DNA of 18,184 bases from Candidatus Aminicenantes bacterium UBA4085 (GTDB lineage: Bacteria > Acidobacteriota > Aminicenantia > Aminicenantales > UBA4085): positions 25,144-43,327 of the forward strand of contig DFYJ01000003.1 of NCBI GenBank assembly GCA_002383325.1, given 5' to 3'. This document shows positions 1 to 7,668 of the stretch, in pieces (position 1 is the stretch's first letter; the number at the start of each line of letters is the position of its first letter). Both the position numbers and the translations under genes were made by a program. The notes under the pieces are model-generated. The model saw nothing but the letters and a program-made list of their open reading frames with translations. It searched no databases and was not told where the DNA came from.

Positions 1-104
1 GCTCGTGCGGTTAGAGCTGCGGCCGACGATAGAGCAACAGCGAGGATGAATCCCGCCAGGAGAATCCGGAAGGTGCGATGGAAGCGGGCGTCGGGGTTGA
101 TCAT
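1..104 (-). CDS. N-terminus of an exported protein, truncated by the window edge
   Basis: An ATG at 104-102 opens a frame that stays open to the window edge, giving 34 codons. The peptide starts MINPDARFHRTFRILLAG and continues with a hydrophobic stretch ending near SSAAALTARA. This is a typical Sec signal peptide: basic n-region, hydrophobic core, small residues before a likely cleavage site. The start lies 7 nt after the stop of the upstream oxidoreductase, with GAGG overlapping that stop as ribosome binding site, so the two are almost certainly co-transcribed. No mature domain is visible, so the function is unknown. A secreted sugar-related enzyme would suit the neighbour, but that is only inference. 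Confidence 0.7.
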   Translation of the reverse strand, partial: MINPDARFHRTFRILLAGFILAVALSSAAALTAR

Positions 105-111
105 GGCATCC

Positions 112-1383
112 TCAAAGCGTCCAGGGCGCCCGCATAGGCTCGTCGATCAGGCGGTTGGCCTCCTCGTCGTCGAGGAAGACCTGGCGGTCGGGATCGAACC
201 GGAGCGGGCGGTTCAGACGAACGGCGATCTTGGCCAGGTTGACCAGGGTGCAGGAGCGGTGCGCGTTGGTCTCGTTGAGGGCGAAGGTCCGCCGCTCGCG
301 CACGCAGCGGGCGAAATCGGTTTCCTGGGCCGGGGGATCGGGCAGAGCCGCGATCTTCTCCTTGAGGCCCGGGATGTTCGAGCGGAAGCCGCGGTAAAGC
401 TTGCCCTCGGGGCCCTCGATGAATGGCGCCTGGACGTCCCGGTTCTCGCCGTCCAGGACGATCTCGCATCCGTCGGCATAGCGCAGGCTGACCCGGCGCC
501 ACCGCCCGCAGGCGTCGGGATGCTGCTGGGGTGCGTCGGCCTCGATCTCGACCGGGCTGGTGCCGTCTTTCTCCAGGAGGTACTGGACCGGATCGAGGTA
601 GTGCATGCCCATGTCGCCCAGCCCGCCGCCGTCATAGTCCCAGTAGCCGCGGAAAGTTTGGTGGACGCGGTGGGGATGGTAGGGCTTCTCCGGGGCCGGA
701 CCCAGCCAAAAGTCATAGTCCAGATCGGCCGGGACGGGCTGGGGCGGGAGCCAGGTCTTGCCGGACCAGTAAAACTTCCAGTCGAAGCCGGTGATGCCGC
801 TGACCGTGGCCTTGAGCGGCCAGCCCAGGAGGCGGTGGGCCACGGCCTTCTTGATCGGCAGGACGGTCGTGCCGAAGCCGTAGAAGCCGCCGCTGAAACG
901 GAACCAGGTGTTGATCCGGAAGATGCGGCCGTTGCGGCCGACGGCCGCGGCGACCTTCCGCCCTTCCCCGATCGTCCGGGTCATGGGCTTCTCGCACCAG
1001 ACGTCCTTACCGGCCTCGGCCGCCCGAATGGACATCAGGGCGTGCCAGTGGGGCGGCGTGGCGATGTGGATGATATCGATGTCGGGACGGGCCAGGACCT
1101 CCCGGAAGTCCTTGTAGCCGGCGACACCGGGGCCGGACGCGTCCAGGGCGGTCTTCAGGTGGCCCGCGTCCACATCGCAGACGGCCAGCAGCCGGGCGCC
1201 CTCGTAGCGAAGGTGGCCCAGGCCCATGCCGCCGACGCCGATGACGGCCTTGGTCAGCTCGTCGCTGGGGGCCAGGAAGCCGGGGCCGCCGAGCACGCGG
1301 CGGGGAACGATGGTCACAGCGACGGCCGCGGCCAATCCTTTCTTGAGGAAGTCGCGGCGCGGGAATCGGGCAGATTCAGTCAT
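112..1383 (-). CDS. Tat-exported Gfo/Idh/MocA-family oxidoreductase
   Basis: A 423-residue predicted NAD(P)-dependent dehydrogenase of the Gfo/Idh/MocA family, whose members oxidise or reduce sugars and related polyols. The N-terminus has a twin-arginine signal (PRRDFLKK, residues 9-16) followed by an alanine/valine-rich segment. The Rossmann nucleotide loop is AVIGVGGMG near residue 46. The family EKP motif appears as CEKPM near 134, and the C-terminal substrate domain has the DMGMHYLD motif. The start is supported by AGGAG 7 nt upstream. It is the first gene of a minus-strand pair with the truncated exported protein at 104. Tat-exported members are common in bacteria that degrade glycans. 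The substrate cannot be read from the sequence. Confidence 0.9.
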   Translation of the reverse strand: MTESARFPRRDFLKKGLAAAVAVTIVPRRVLGGPGFLAPSDELTKAVIGVGGMGLGHLRYEGARLLAVCDVDAGHLKTALDASGPGVAGYKDFREVLARPDIDIIHIATPPHWHALMSIRAAEAGKDVWCEKPMTRTIGEGRKVAAAVGRNGRIFRINTWFRFSGGFYGFGTTVLPIKKAVAHRLLGWPLKATVSGITGFDWKFYWSGKTWLPPQPVPADLDYDFWLGPAPEKPYHPHRVHQTFRGYWDYDGGGLGDMGMHYLDPVQYLLEKDGTSPVEIEADAPQQHPDACGRWRRVSLRYADGCEIVLDGENRDVQAPFIEGPEGKLYRGFRSNIPGLKEKIAALPDPPAQETDFARCVRERRTFALNETNAHRSCTLVNLAKIAVRLNRPLRFDPDRQVFLDDEEANRLIDEPMRAPWTL

Positions 1384-1436
1384 TGGCGCTCTCCTGGCCG
1401 CAATCGGTTGAGCCGGCGACAGATCAAGCGCCCCCT

Positions 1437-1466
1437 ATCTTACTTTTTCAGACGGCGGGGGATCAA
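1437..1466 (-). promoter_or_regulatory. Candidate sigma70 promoter of the oxidoreductase
   Basis: On the minus strand TTGATC (1466-1461) is followed after 18 nt by TAAGAT (1442-1437). Each hexamer matches four of six consensus positions. Transcription would start near 1430, giving a leader of about 47 nt that includes the AGGAG ribosome binding site. The calls are moderate and rest on sequence alone. Confidence 0.4.
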
Positions 1467-1491
1467 TAAGAGAATCGGGCCGTGAAGAGAA

Positions 1492-1524
1492 CGGCCCCAC
1501 CGCCCTTCGGGAGCGGGGGGGCCG
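1492..1524 (-). terminator. GC-rich hairpin downstream of ferritin
   Basis: Read on the minus strand, a 12-bp stem with one mismatch (arms at 1524-1513 and 1503-1492) closes a short loop. It begins 17 nt after the ferritin stop codon and is followed by the weak pyrimidine tract TTCTCTTC. This looks like a rho-independent terminator with a poor T tract. Confidence 0.45.
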
Positions 1525-1541
1525 CAGGGAATCGCCGGAGT

Positions 1542-2078
1542 TCAGGCGCCGAGGTTGTAAACGGCGGGATCAAAGCAGGATCCGGCCGGCCAGGGACGGG
1601 CGGCCAGCTCCTTGTCCAGCATGTAGAGTCCGTCCTTGCTGCCGCCGATCCGCTCGATCTGGGCCAGGATGCCGGAGGTGTTCTTCTCCTCCTCGATCTG
1701 CTCTTTGACGAACCAGTCGAGCATCGGCTCGGCCGTATAGTCGCTCTCCTCCCGAACCACCTTGACGATGCCGTGGATCTTGGAGGTAATGAACTGTTCG
1801 TGGGCGTAGGCATCCTTCCAGGCTTCCAGAGGCGAGGACCAGGTCTTCTTCAGCTGCTTGAGATCCAGAAGCTCAATCGCGCCGCCGCGGTCGATGATGT
1901 GGTCGAAGAATTTCAGGGCGTGGGTCGTCTCCTCGTGAGACTGGACGCGCATCCAATGGGCCATGCCGTCGAGGTTCTGTTCGTGGAAGTAGGCGACCAT
2001 GGACAGGTAGATGTACTGGGATTCCAGCTCGGCCTTGATCTGATCGTTCATGATGTCGCGGACGCGGGCATTGATCAT
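1542..2078 (-). CDS. ftnA: Bacterial non-haem ferritin
   Basis: A 178-residue iron-storage protein. It should assemble into a 24-subunit cage that oxidises Fe(II) and stores it as a ferric mineral in the cytoplasm. The ferroxidase residues sit at the same numbers as in E. coli FtnA: E17, E50 and H53 (in EETTH), E94, Q127 and E130. Length and the four-helix pattern are normal for the family, and the C-terminus ends in a short tail. The start ATG at 2078 has GGAGG five nt upstream. The gene stands alone, with its own strong promoter and a dyad overlapping the predicted transcription start, which points to metal- or peroxide-responsive control. I see nothing missing or degraded. Confidence 0.95.
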   Translation of the reverse strand: MINARVRDIMNDQIKAELESQYIYLSMVAYFHEQNLDGMAHWMRVQSHEETTHALKFFDHIIDRGGAIELLDLKQLKKTWSSPLEAWKDAYAHEQFITSKIHGIVKVVREESDYTAEPMLDWFVKEQIEEEKNTSGILAQIERIGGSKDGLYMLDKELAARPWPAGSCFDPAVYNLGA

Positions 2079-2093
2079 TGGTTCCTCCGTCTT

Positions 2094-2118
2094 TCAGTTT
2101 GTAATGATTACAGATTGA
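2094..2118. promoter_or_regulatory. Fur/PerR-family-like operator dyad
   Basis: Two 12-nt arms, TCAGTTTGTAAT and ATTACAGATTGA, flank a single G at 2106 and are complementary at 10 of 12 positions. The core TTGTAATGATTACAG (2099-2113) matches the 7-1-7 PerR-type box TTATAATNATTATAA at 11 of 14 positions and the Fur box less well. The dyad spans roughly -7 to +18 of the ferritin promoter, where a bound repressor would block RNA polymerase. The regulator is not encoded in the window. Confidence 0.55.
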
Positions 2119-2146
2119 TTGTACATGCGAATCCAGCTCTTGTCAA
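2118..2146 (-). promoter_or_regulatory. Near-consensus sigma70 promoter of ferritin
   Basis: On the minus strand a perfect TTGACA (2146-2141) is separated by exactly 17 nt from TACAAT (2123-2118), five of six matches. Transcription should start near 2111, giving a leader of about 33 nt. This is the strongest promoter in the window. Confidence 0.8.
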
Positions 2147-2246
2147 TTGTCTTCCCGTTCTGGATTTCAATCGCATTCTGCAATAATATCCATTCTGAAA
2201 ATGAAATTAGGGTTGTTGCTTAATCGGTACTCGGGGGATTCATAAT

Positions 2247-3394
2247 ATGGCGCCAACAATTGAAAAGGCGGCTGCAGCTTCATTTGAGGAATTTCAAAAA
2301 GAGCTTGGTCGGCTGGCCGAGCAATTTGGCCGCAGCATTCATCACTACAAAAGCGGCGTTTATGACGAAGCCAGTCTTCGGCAAGAATTTCTAAATCCTT
2401 TATTTCGCGCCCTCGGCTGGGATATGGAGAACAAAGCAGGCTTAATTCCCCAGCACCGGGAAGTTGAGATCGAGAGCCGTACGGAGATAGCTGGCCGGAA
2501 GAAGCGCGCCGACTATCTGTTCCGCACTGATAGACGAGATCGTTTTGTCTGCGAGGCAAAAAAGCCCGCCGAAACACTCGACGCCCGATATGCCTATCAA
2601 GCCAAGCGGTACGCCTGGAATAAAGAACTTGCTTTGGCTGTTCTCAGCGCTTTTGAGGAGACTCGGATCTATGTGGTTGGAAGCAAGCCCATCCCGGTGA
2701 AGCCCTCATCGGATTATGGAAGACTTGGGGTTTTCACGAGTATCCTCTTGTCGCGCGAGAAATCTGGGGTCTCCTCTCTCGCGCTGCAATCGCAGAGAGC
2801 AGCATCGAAAAGCTTATAGAGAGCTTGCCCCGGATTTCTGTCGCCAAAGGGAAAGCCCGTCAACAATGGCTCTTCAGGCCTGATCGTACCCGCGCTATCG
2901 ATACGGATTTCCTGAATTTTCTAGATGAATCCTGGCGCGAGCTTGCCCCCGATCTGCTCCGACAGAACATCCGCGCGGATCTCCTCGAAGGTACCCGCCT
3001 CAATGAGGCCGCACAACGAATCCTCGATCGTCTATTATTTCTGCGTATCTGCGAGGATCGAGACATCGATACCGGCCGCTCGTTAGCTTCCATTTTAAAG
3101 TTCTGGCGAGATAATGCAGAGGCCCCTACGCCTCGCCGCATGCGGCGTTCTCTGCTTCTTGTAAGAGATAACGAGGAAGAAGATAAGGCAATAGTTCCAA
3201 GACCTCCGATTTCTCTATGGCGCGAGATGGTAGCCCATTTTCGCGCCCTTGATCATCGCCCTCGAACCTCAACACCTTTGTTCAACGGAAACTTATTTAA
3301 GCCCCATTTCCTTGAAGAACTCACTGTTAGCGATGAATGGCTTGCTCATTTTTTAGACGACATCGGTGATGAAGAGTCCCCTTATCTGGTGTTG
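2247..3394 (+). pseudogene. Frameshifted N-terminal remnant of a type IIG-like restriction enzyme
   Basis: The first frame (2247 to about 2705) carries an HsdR_N/PD-(D/E)xK nuclease region, with D89 in RADY and E103-x-K105 in CEAKKP. At about 2700-2715 the coding signal moves to another frame, as expected from a one-base deletion. There it continues as GLWKTWGFHEYPLVAREIW. Next come a helical stretch with RILDRLLFLRICEDR, the conserved linker of Eco57I-like restriction-methylation enzymes, and then FNGNLFKPHF. Coding similarity stops at DEESPYL near 3394. The methyltransferase (NPPY) and specificity domains are absent. The first frame ends at a stop at 2817-2819. The region is AT-richer than its surroundings, which suggests horizontal acquisition. 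It cannot encode a working enzyme; at most a stray nuclease domain could be made. Family assignment is by recognised motifs, not by search. Confidence 0.75.
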
Positions 3395-3567
3395 CTGCCA
3401 ATCATCATGGTCGGCCAGAACGTCATCCAATCCCAGAACGAAGCCAAGGCCGACGCCGACCACCACACCTTAACGTACCTGGCGACGCTGCAGGACGAGC
3501 AGATGCTGGAATTGAAGAACCAGACGGCCATCCTGCAGACGCTCGAAGCGCTTCTGCGGAAAAGTAA
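3395..3567 (+). pseudogene. C-terminal tail of a DUF1003-like membrane protein fused to the remnant
   Basis: From 3395 the same frame switches to GC-rich codons and reads LLPIIMVGQNVIQSQNEAK, then a helical segment ending LEALLRK. This resembles the end of DUF1003 proteins, in which a membrane helix with P-I-I-M and QN is followed by a cytoplasmic helix. The membrane-domain start is missing and is replaced by the restriction-enzyme piece. The open frame has no stop until 4021, running through a terminator and into the next gene. One extra A in the run at 3560-3563 would give AAA AAG TAA, ending the protein at 3565-3567. I therefore take 3567 as the ancestral end. The DUF1003 match is from memory of the family and is moderate. 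Confidence 0.55.
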
Positions 3568-3644
3568 GGAAGCGCTTGACCTTCGCCGCGACCGCGGCTA
3601 TTCTCATAGCATAGTTCCCCCGTTAGCTTCGGCGAAGGGGTGCG

Positions 3645-3668
3645 GAGCCGATCCTTTCGGATCGGCTC
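3645..3668 (+). terminator. Rho-independent terminator hairpin
   Basis: GAGCCGATCC (3645-3654) and its exact reverse complement GGATCGGCTC (3659-3668) form a perfect 10-bp stem with a TTTC loop, followed by TTGCTGTTTA. It lies about 80 nt after the inferred end of the DUF1003-like tail and upstream of the methyltransferase start. Confidence 0.7.
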
Positions 3669-3697
3669 TTGCTGTTTATGGGCGCATAGGACGCGGA

Positions 3698-3726
3698 TTG
3701 ACCCCCCCGCGTCGTTCCGCTACCTT
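3698..3726 (+). promoter_or_regulatory. Weak candidate promoter of the methyltransferase gene
   Basis: TTGACC (3698-3703) has 17 nt before TACCTT (3721-3726). The -35 element is good (five of six) and the -10 element poor (three of six). The predicted start would fall inside the GGGGAGGAG ribosome binding site, which counts against it. Confidence 0.25.
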
Positions 3727-3747
3727 GGGGAGGAGAAAGGGATCCCC

Positions 3748-4620
3748 ATGTCGAACCTCCCCCGCCGCCGAGCCGCCGCGATCCTCATCACCATACTGGC
3801 CGTCCTGCCGCTCATCGCCTCGACGACGGCGCGAGCCGAAGGAACGGCGCAGGACAAATCCCCGTCCCTGGGCGTCGGGGAGCACGAGATCACCATCCGC
3901 AACGTCACCGCCAAACCGGTCGCCTACAGCCTCCGCCCTTACGGGTCGGAGGCCGCCAAGCCCGCGAGCTTCACCCTCCCGCCCTCGGTCCTGCGCCGCC
4001 ACCCCACCCCCGGCATCATGATCGTCGCCTACCTCAAATATGGCCGCGAGCTGACCTACTCGCTTTACCCCGGCCGGGCCTACTCCTTCCGGGTCGGCAG
4101 CGGCGGGCAGACCGACATCTGGGTCGGGGCCCATGGGCGGGAGGACGCGGTCGACTTGGCCCCCTATGTCCCCACCCCGCCCGAGGTCGTGGCCAAGATG
4201 CTGGAGATGGCCAAGGTCGGCCAAGGATCGCTGGTCTACGACCTCGGCTGCGGCGACGGCCGGATCGTCATCGCCGCGGCCAAGACCTACGGGGCCCGCG
4301 GCGTGGGCATCGACATCGAGCCGGCCCGCATCCGCGAATGCAAGGCCAACGCCGCGGCCGCCAAGGTCGAGAGCCTGGTCAGGTTCAGGACCTCCGACGT
4401 GATGAAGGTCGACCTGTCCCCCGCCACCGTCGTGACCACCTACCTCCTGCCCGAGAGCAACGCCCTGGTCCGCCCTAAGCTGGAGCGGGAGCTTCGGCCG
4501 GGCGTTCTCGTCGTGACCCACAACTACATCATCCCCGGCTGGGAGAAGAAGGAAGTCGACTCGGCCGTCGTCCGCGACGCCGAGGACGTCGAACACAGCG
4601 TCTTTCTTTACAAGCGTTGA
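3748..4620 (+). CDS. Exported class I SAM-dependent methyltransferase-like protein
   Basis: The 290-residue product starts MSNLPRRRAAAILI and continues as a hydrophobic Sec signal peptide ending near TTARA. Residues about 35-130 look like a beta-rich domain I do not recognise. From VPTPP (about 141-145) the protein follows the FAM173-like methyltransferase family. Motif I is VYDLGCGDGR (D165 to G171), the acidic end of strand 2 is in GIDIEP, and TTYLLPE follows strand 4. The chosen ATG has GGGGAGGAG upstream. The longer frame from 3640 would have to begin inside the terminator stem, so I reject it. SAM is normally cytosolic, so an exported SAM-binding fold is odd. It may act before export, bind another ligand, or carry an uncleaved anchor. 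It converges with the glycosidase gene, leaving 9 nt between stops. Confidence 0.8.
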   Translation: MSNLPRRRAAAILITILAVLPLIASTTARAEGTAQDKSPSLGVGEHEITIRNVTAKPVAYSLRPYGSEAAKPASFTLPPSVLRRHPTPGIMIVAYLKYGRELTYSLYPGRAYSFRVGSGGQTDIWVGAHGREDAVDLAPYVPTPPEVVAKMLEMAKVGQGSLVYDLGCGDGRIVIAAAKTYGARGVGIDIEPARIRECKANAAAAKVESLVRFRTSDVMKVDLSPATVVTTYLLPESNALVRPKLERELRPGVLVVTHNYIIPGWEKKEVDSAVVRDAEDVEHSVFLYKR

Positions 4621-4629
4621 GCGGGGATC

Positions 4630-6633
4630 TCAGCGGACGCGGCGGATGGACGCCGCCGGGACTTCGATCTCGCCGGCCGCCGCGCCGATGCGGCGTGCGG
4701 CCGTCCCCATGTTGAGGGCCCAAACGCCGTTTGTCGTCTCGGCCAGGAACAGCTCCGGCGTCGACAGGCTCAGGCTGGAGGGTTCGCGCTTGACCAGCCC
4801 GGCGGAAACGGCGGCCCTGAGGCCGTCCTTGAGGAAGCGCAGGGGGACGTTCTGGGCCACCATCCAGTCCTGCTCCTCCTGGCGGATGTCCATCGGCCCG
4901 TAATAAGCGAAAACTTCGCCCCTTCCGACCTTCCTCCGCCAGGCTGCCTTGCCGGCCGTCGCGTAGGCCATCGACAGGACCGGCCTGGTGTCGGCCGCCA
5001 AGCCCGTGAAGGCCCGCGTCAGGAACACGCCGCTCAGCGAGGCGATGGACGGGAAGACCCGGGGCCGCTCGACCTTCATCTCGGTGATCCCCCGGATCTC
5101 GTCCGTCCCGGGCTCGAACCCGGCCAAGCCGTCGAAAGCGGCCGTGCTCCCGTCCCAATCGGCCGGACGGCAGTCCAGGACAAACAGCACGCCGCCCCGT
5201 TCGATCCAGCCGCGGACCGCCGCCGTGACGCCGGCTTCCATGATCCCGGCCCCGGCCAGGATCAGGATGGACTTACTCTCCAGCGCCCCGTCGAGGATGA
5301 GCCGGTCGTCGAGAAAGTCGAAATCAAGGATGCGTCGCAAGCGGGAAGCCAGGTCGCTCCATTCCTGCCGGTCCTCGCCCGTCTGCCGCGATGTTGGATG
5401 GGGATGGTAGAAGGCGGCGTCGATCACGGGGACGGTCGTTTTGAGAAGGGACGCGTTGTCTCGCAGGAAGGCGCCCCCCTCCCCTGCCGCCGGGATCTCG
5501 TCCTTGACGCTCATGAGGTCCGGCGTGTTGTAGAGGAAAAGCTGGCGGGCCCCCGACATGACCGCGTTGAAGATCCGCCCCAGCGTGCCGACCGGTGTCA
5601 CCGCCGAGGCCGGCTCGTGCCCGAAGCCGGCCCCGTAGAACCGGCAGGCGGAGCCGACCATCCGCGTCAACCGGACGTTCATGGGGAAGGAGCTGGCCTC
5701 GTTGGTGATCCGCAGGTGGGCGCCCCGAGCCGCCGCGGCCTTGGCCTGGGCGCTGAAGTCCGAGCCGTGTTCGGGGGCCATGTCGCCGCCGGTGCAGAGG
5801 TAGATGTCCACCCCGGGAAAGGCCTCCCGGGCCTCCGCCAGCCAAAAGTCGGACCAGCCGGTCATGGCCTCGCGGTACCAGCGCAGGAGTTCCTGAAAGG
5901 CCCGCTCGGACGGCGCGCGCTCCGGCAGGAAGGGAGTCACCTCCTCAAAAGAGGCATAGCCGCTCCGCCAGGCCTTGTTCAGGGCGCCGATGTCGCCGGC
6001 GTAGAGCGCGCCCATGGATCGGCGGAAGTCGGCCAGGGCCAGGGCATCGCCGCACCAGTAGCCGGGATGGGAGTGGTACTCGCCGGGCCAATTCCCCAGG
6101 ACGGGATAGATGGCTTCGCCGTAGTCGCCGGAGACACCCAAATTGATCGACTCCAGGATCCCCAGGGGCCGGAAATGCCCGGCGAAGGCTCGCAGGTAAT
6201 CCCGGACGATCCCGCGCAGGCCCGGATTCCAGAGCGACGGGATGCCGGAATCGCGGCCGTGCTCCAGGCAGCGAAACGGGACCATCCCGGGCGCGGCGCG
6301 GACGAATTCCGGCGTGACGTACCAGGGACCGGCGATGATGAAAGGGACCCATTTCAAGCCATGGGCGGCAAAAAGCGACGCATCGGCATCGTATTCGGAC
6401 CAATCATAGACTCCCGGCGTTTTCTCCACCTTGTTCCAGTAGATATAGGTCTGGATGCTGGTGACGCCGAGGCTTTTCAACAGATCCAGGCGCGCGCCGG
6501 CGGCCGGATCCTTGTGGGAGACCGTGCAGACGGTGACCTGGAGGGGCGCCCCGGCGGGAGCTTGGGCAAGAGCCGGGAGCCCCAAGGCCAGGGTCAGGAC
6601 CGCGAAAAGCGACGTGCGGACGGATCGGCTCAT
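4630..6633 (-). CDS. Exported TIM-barrel glycoside hydrolase (GH14/GH42-like)
   Basis: A 667-residue protein with a Sec signal peptide (MSRSVRTSLF onward, cleavage near ALAQA). The N-terminal half is a (beta/alpha)8 barrel: TYIYWNKVEKTPGVYDWSEY near 62-81 is typical of retaining glycosidases. SGDYGEAIYP (168-177) resembles the acid/base strand of GH14 and GH42, making E173 the best acid candidate. A second acidic residue may be E312 (ITNEAS) or E340 (GHEPA). After about 440 there is a Rossmann-like glutamine-amidotransferase-type domain (ILILAGAGIM), as in GH42 enzymes, then a beta-rich C-terminus. The start at 6633 has GGGAGG upstream; a longer frame from 6702 would overlap the preceding gene. 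It is the last gene of the DUF4230 operon. The substrate is unknown. Confidence 0.75.
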   Translation of the reverse strand: MSRSVRTSLFAVLTLALGLPALAQAPAGAPLQVTVCTVSHKDPAAGARLDLLKSLGVTSIQTYIYWNKVEKTPGVYDWSEYDADASLFAAHGLKWVPFIIAGPWYVTPEFVRAAPGMVPFRCLEHGRDSGIPSLWNPGLRGIVRDYLRAFAGHFRPLGILESINLGVSGDYGEAIYPVLGNWPGEYHSHPGYWCGDALALADFRRSMGALYAGDIGALNKAWRSGYASFEEVTPFLPERAPSERAFQELLRWYREAMTGWSDFWLAEAREAFPGVDIYLCTGGDMAPEHGSDFSAQAKAAAARGAHLRITNEASSFPMNVRLTRMVGSACRFYGAGFGHEPASAVTPVGTLGRIFNAVMSGARQLFLYNTPDLMSVKDEIPAAGEGGAFLRDNASLLKTTVPVIDAAFYHPHPTSRQTGEDRQEWSDLASRLRRILDFDFLDDRLILDGALESKSILILAGAGIMEAGVTAAVRGWIERGGVLFVLDCRPADWDGSTAAFDGLAGFEPGTDEIRGITEMKVERPRVFPSIASLSGVFLTRAFTGLAADTRPVLSMAYATAGKAAWRRKVGRGEVFAYYGPMDIRQEEQDWMVAQNVPLRFLKDGLRAAVSAGLVKREPSSLSLSTPELFLAETTNGVWALNMGTAARRIGAAAGEIEVPAASIRRVR

Positions 6634-6691
6634 CGCGAACCTCCCGGCCGGAACCGGCATCCCGAAGCGCAGCGGGAACCGGAGCCGCGGC

Positions 6692-7660
6692 CTACTTTCC
6701 AACCGGAGCGCAGCCGGCTTTGGCCGCCGCGAATTCCTCGGCCGTAGCCAAGGTCACGGTCTTGACCGCCGGATCGATCATCCGGAAGAGATTGCCCAGG
6801 GTTTCCGCGGCCGAGGATTCGGCCCGCTCGCTCAGCCCTTCCCGCATCGCGTTGTCGAGCAGGCGCTTGCGGCACTCTTCCTTGACCGCGTTGATGAACT
6901 CAAGAGCGTCGTCGGCCTCCAGGTCGATCCCATCCTGGGAGATAATCTCGAAGCCTTTGACGAAGACCTTGTTCGCTTCGTCATAGATCAGCCAGGGGTT
7001 GATGTCCTTGCCCAGGATCTCGGGTTCGGCTTGGATGAAGGCCGTGCCCGTGGCGGCGCAGAAAAAATAGGCGTCGGCCCCGATCTTCGTCAGGTCGTAC
7101 CCCGCCTGGACGACACCCCTGGCCAGGTAGGCCAGGTCGCGCTTGGCCAGGAGAGTCTCGACCATCGAGTCGGCGAAGGCCGGGGTGAAGCGGTTCTCCA
7201 TAAGCTCGGGTTTGACCAGGGAGATCAAGTGGCTGCGGTCAAAGGCCCGTTCGGCCAGGCGAGGGTTCATGATGCCGCGGCGGATCAGGGCGCCGCGCAC
7301 GCCGTCTAGCAGAGTCTCCTCGGCCGGGGTCAGGGTCAGGGAGGCCGGATGGGCCTCGTTCATCAGCCGCAGAAGCAGCTTCTCGGCCTCGGGGACGGCC
7401 GTCCGGATGAAGTAGTTGCGGGCCGTACCGATGACCTCGCCGTAGTATTCAGCGGTCACCAGGTATTCGACGTCCTTGATGTCCTCCAGGGTCAGAGCGG
7501 AGGGCTTCAGGCTGAGGGTTTGGCGTAGGAAGCCGAAATCGTAATGGAAGAGGAAATGCAGGGCCAGGACTCCGGCGAGCAGAACGGCCGCGGTCCAGAG
7601 AAAGGGCTTGATCACGGCGGCCAGCAGCGAGCGGTGGGGGCGGGGGCGTTTTTCCTTCAT
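6692..7660 (-). CDS. Membrane-anchored DUF4230-like protein
   Basis: A 322-residue protein of unknown function. The start MKEKRPRPHRS is followed by one transmembrane helix (about residues 17-38), so most of the chain lies outside the membrane. The segment DIKDVEYLVTAEYYGEV is typical of the start of DUF4230 domains. The C-terminal part, with KGFEIISQDGIDLEADD and a long helix (KEECRKRLLDNAMREG), matches the end of that domain; the middle is a helical insertion. The ATG at 7660 has GAGG 7 nt upstream. An alternative ATG four codons earlier overlaps the previous stop as ATGA and has no good ribosome binding site. It is the middle gene of a three-gene operon and sits beside a lipoprotein of the same family. 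Confidence 0.65.
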   Translation of the reverse strand: MKEKRPRPHRSLLAAVIKPFLWTAAVLLAGVLALHFLFHYDFGFLRQTLSLKPSALTLEDIKDVEYLVTAEYYGEVIGTARNYFIRTAVPEAEKLLLRLMNEAHPASLTLTPAEETLLDGVRGALIRRGIMNPRLAERAFDRSHLISLVKPELMENRFTPAFADSMVETLLAKRDLAYLARGVVQAGYDLTKIGADAYFFCAATGTAFIQAEPEILGKDINPWLIYDEANKVFVKGFEIISQDGIDLEADDALEFINAVKEECRKRLLDNAMREGLSERAESSAAETLGNLFRMIDPAVKTVTLATAEEFAAAKAGCAPVGK

Positions 7661-7668
7661 GGGGCGCC

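Noticed and set aside
46..1485. Long plus-strand frame opposite the oxidoreductase
   Set aside because: It is the complement of a gene with clear Tat, Rossmann and EKP motifs. The translation is low-complexity G/A/V/D/R with no domain, as expected opposite GC-rich coding sequence.
2247..3567. A functional restriction-modification system
   Set aside because: No methyltransferase NPPY motif, no specificity domain, no partner genes and a frame change; it is a remnant.
3640..3747. Upstream extension of the methyltransferase
   Set aside because: It starts inside the terminator stem and would bury the signal peptide. The ATG at 3748 has GGGGAGGAG.
5398..6747. 449-residue plus-strand frame opposite the glycosidase
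   Set aside because: Antisense shadow of a real gene with a signal peptide and TIM-barrel motifs; composition biased and no domain seen.
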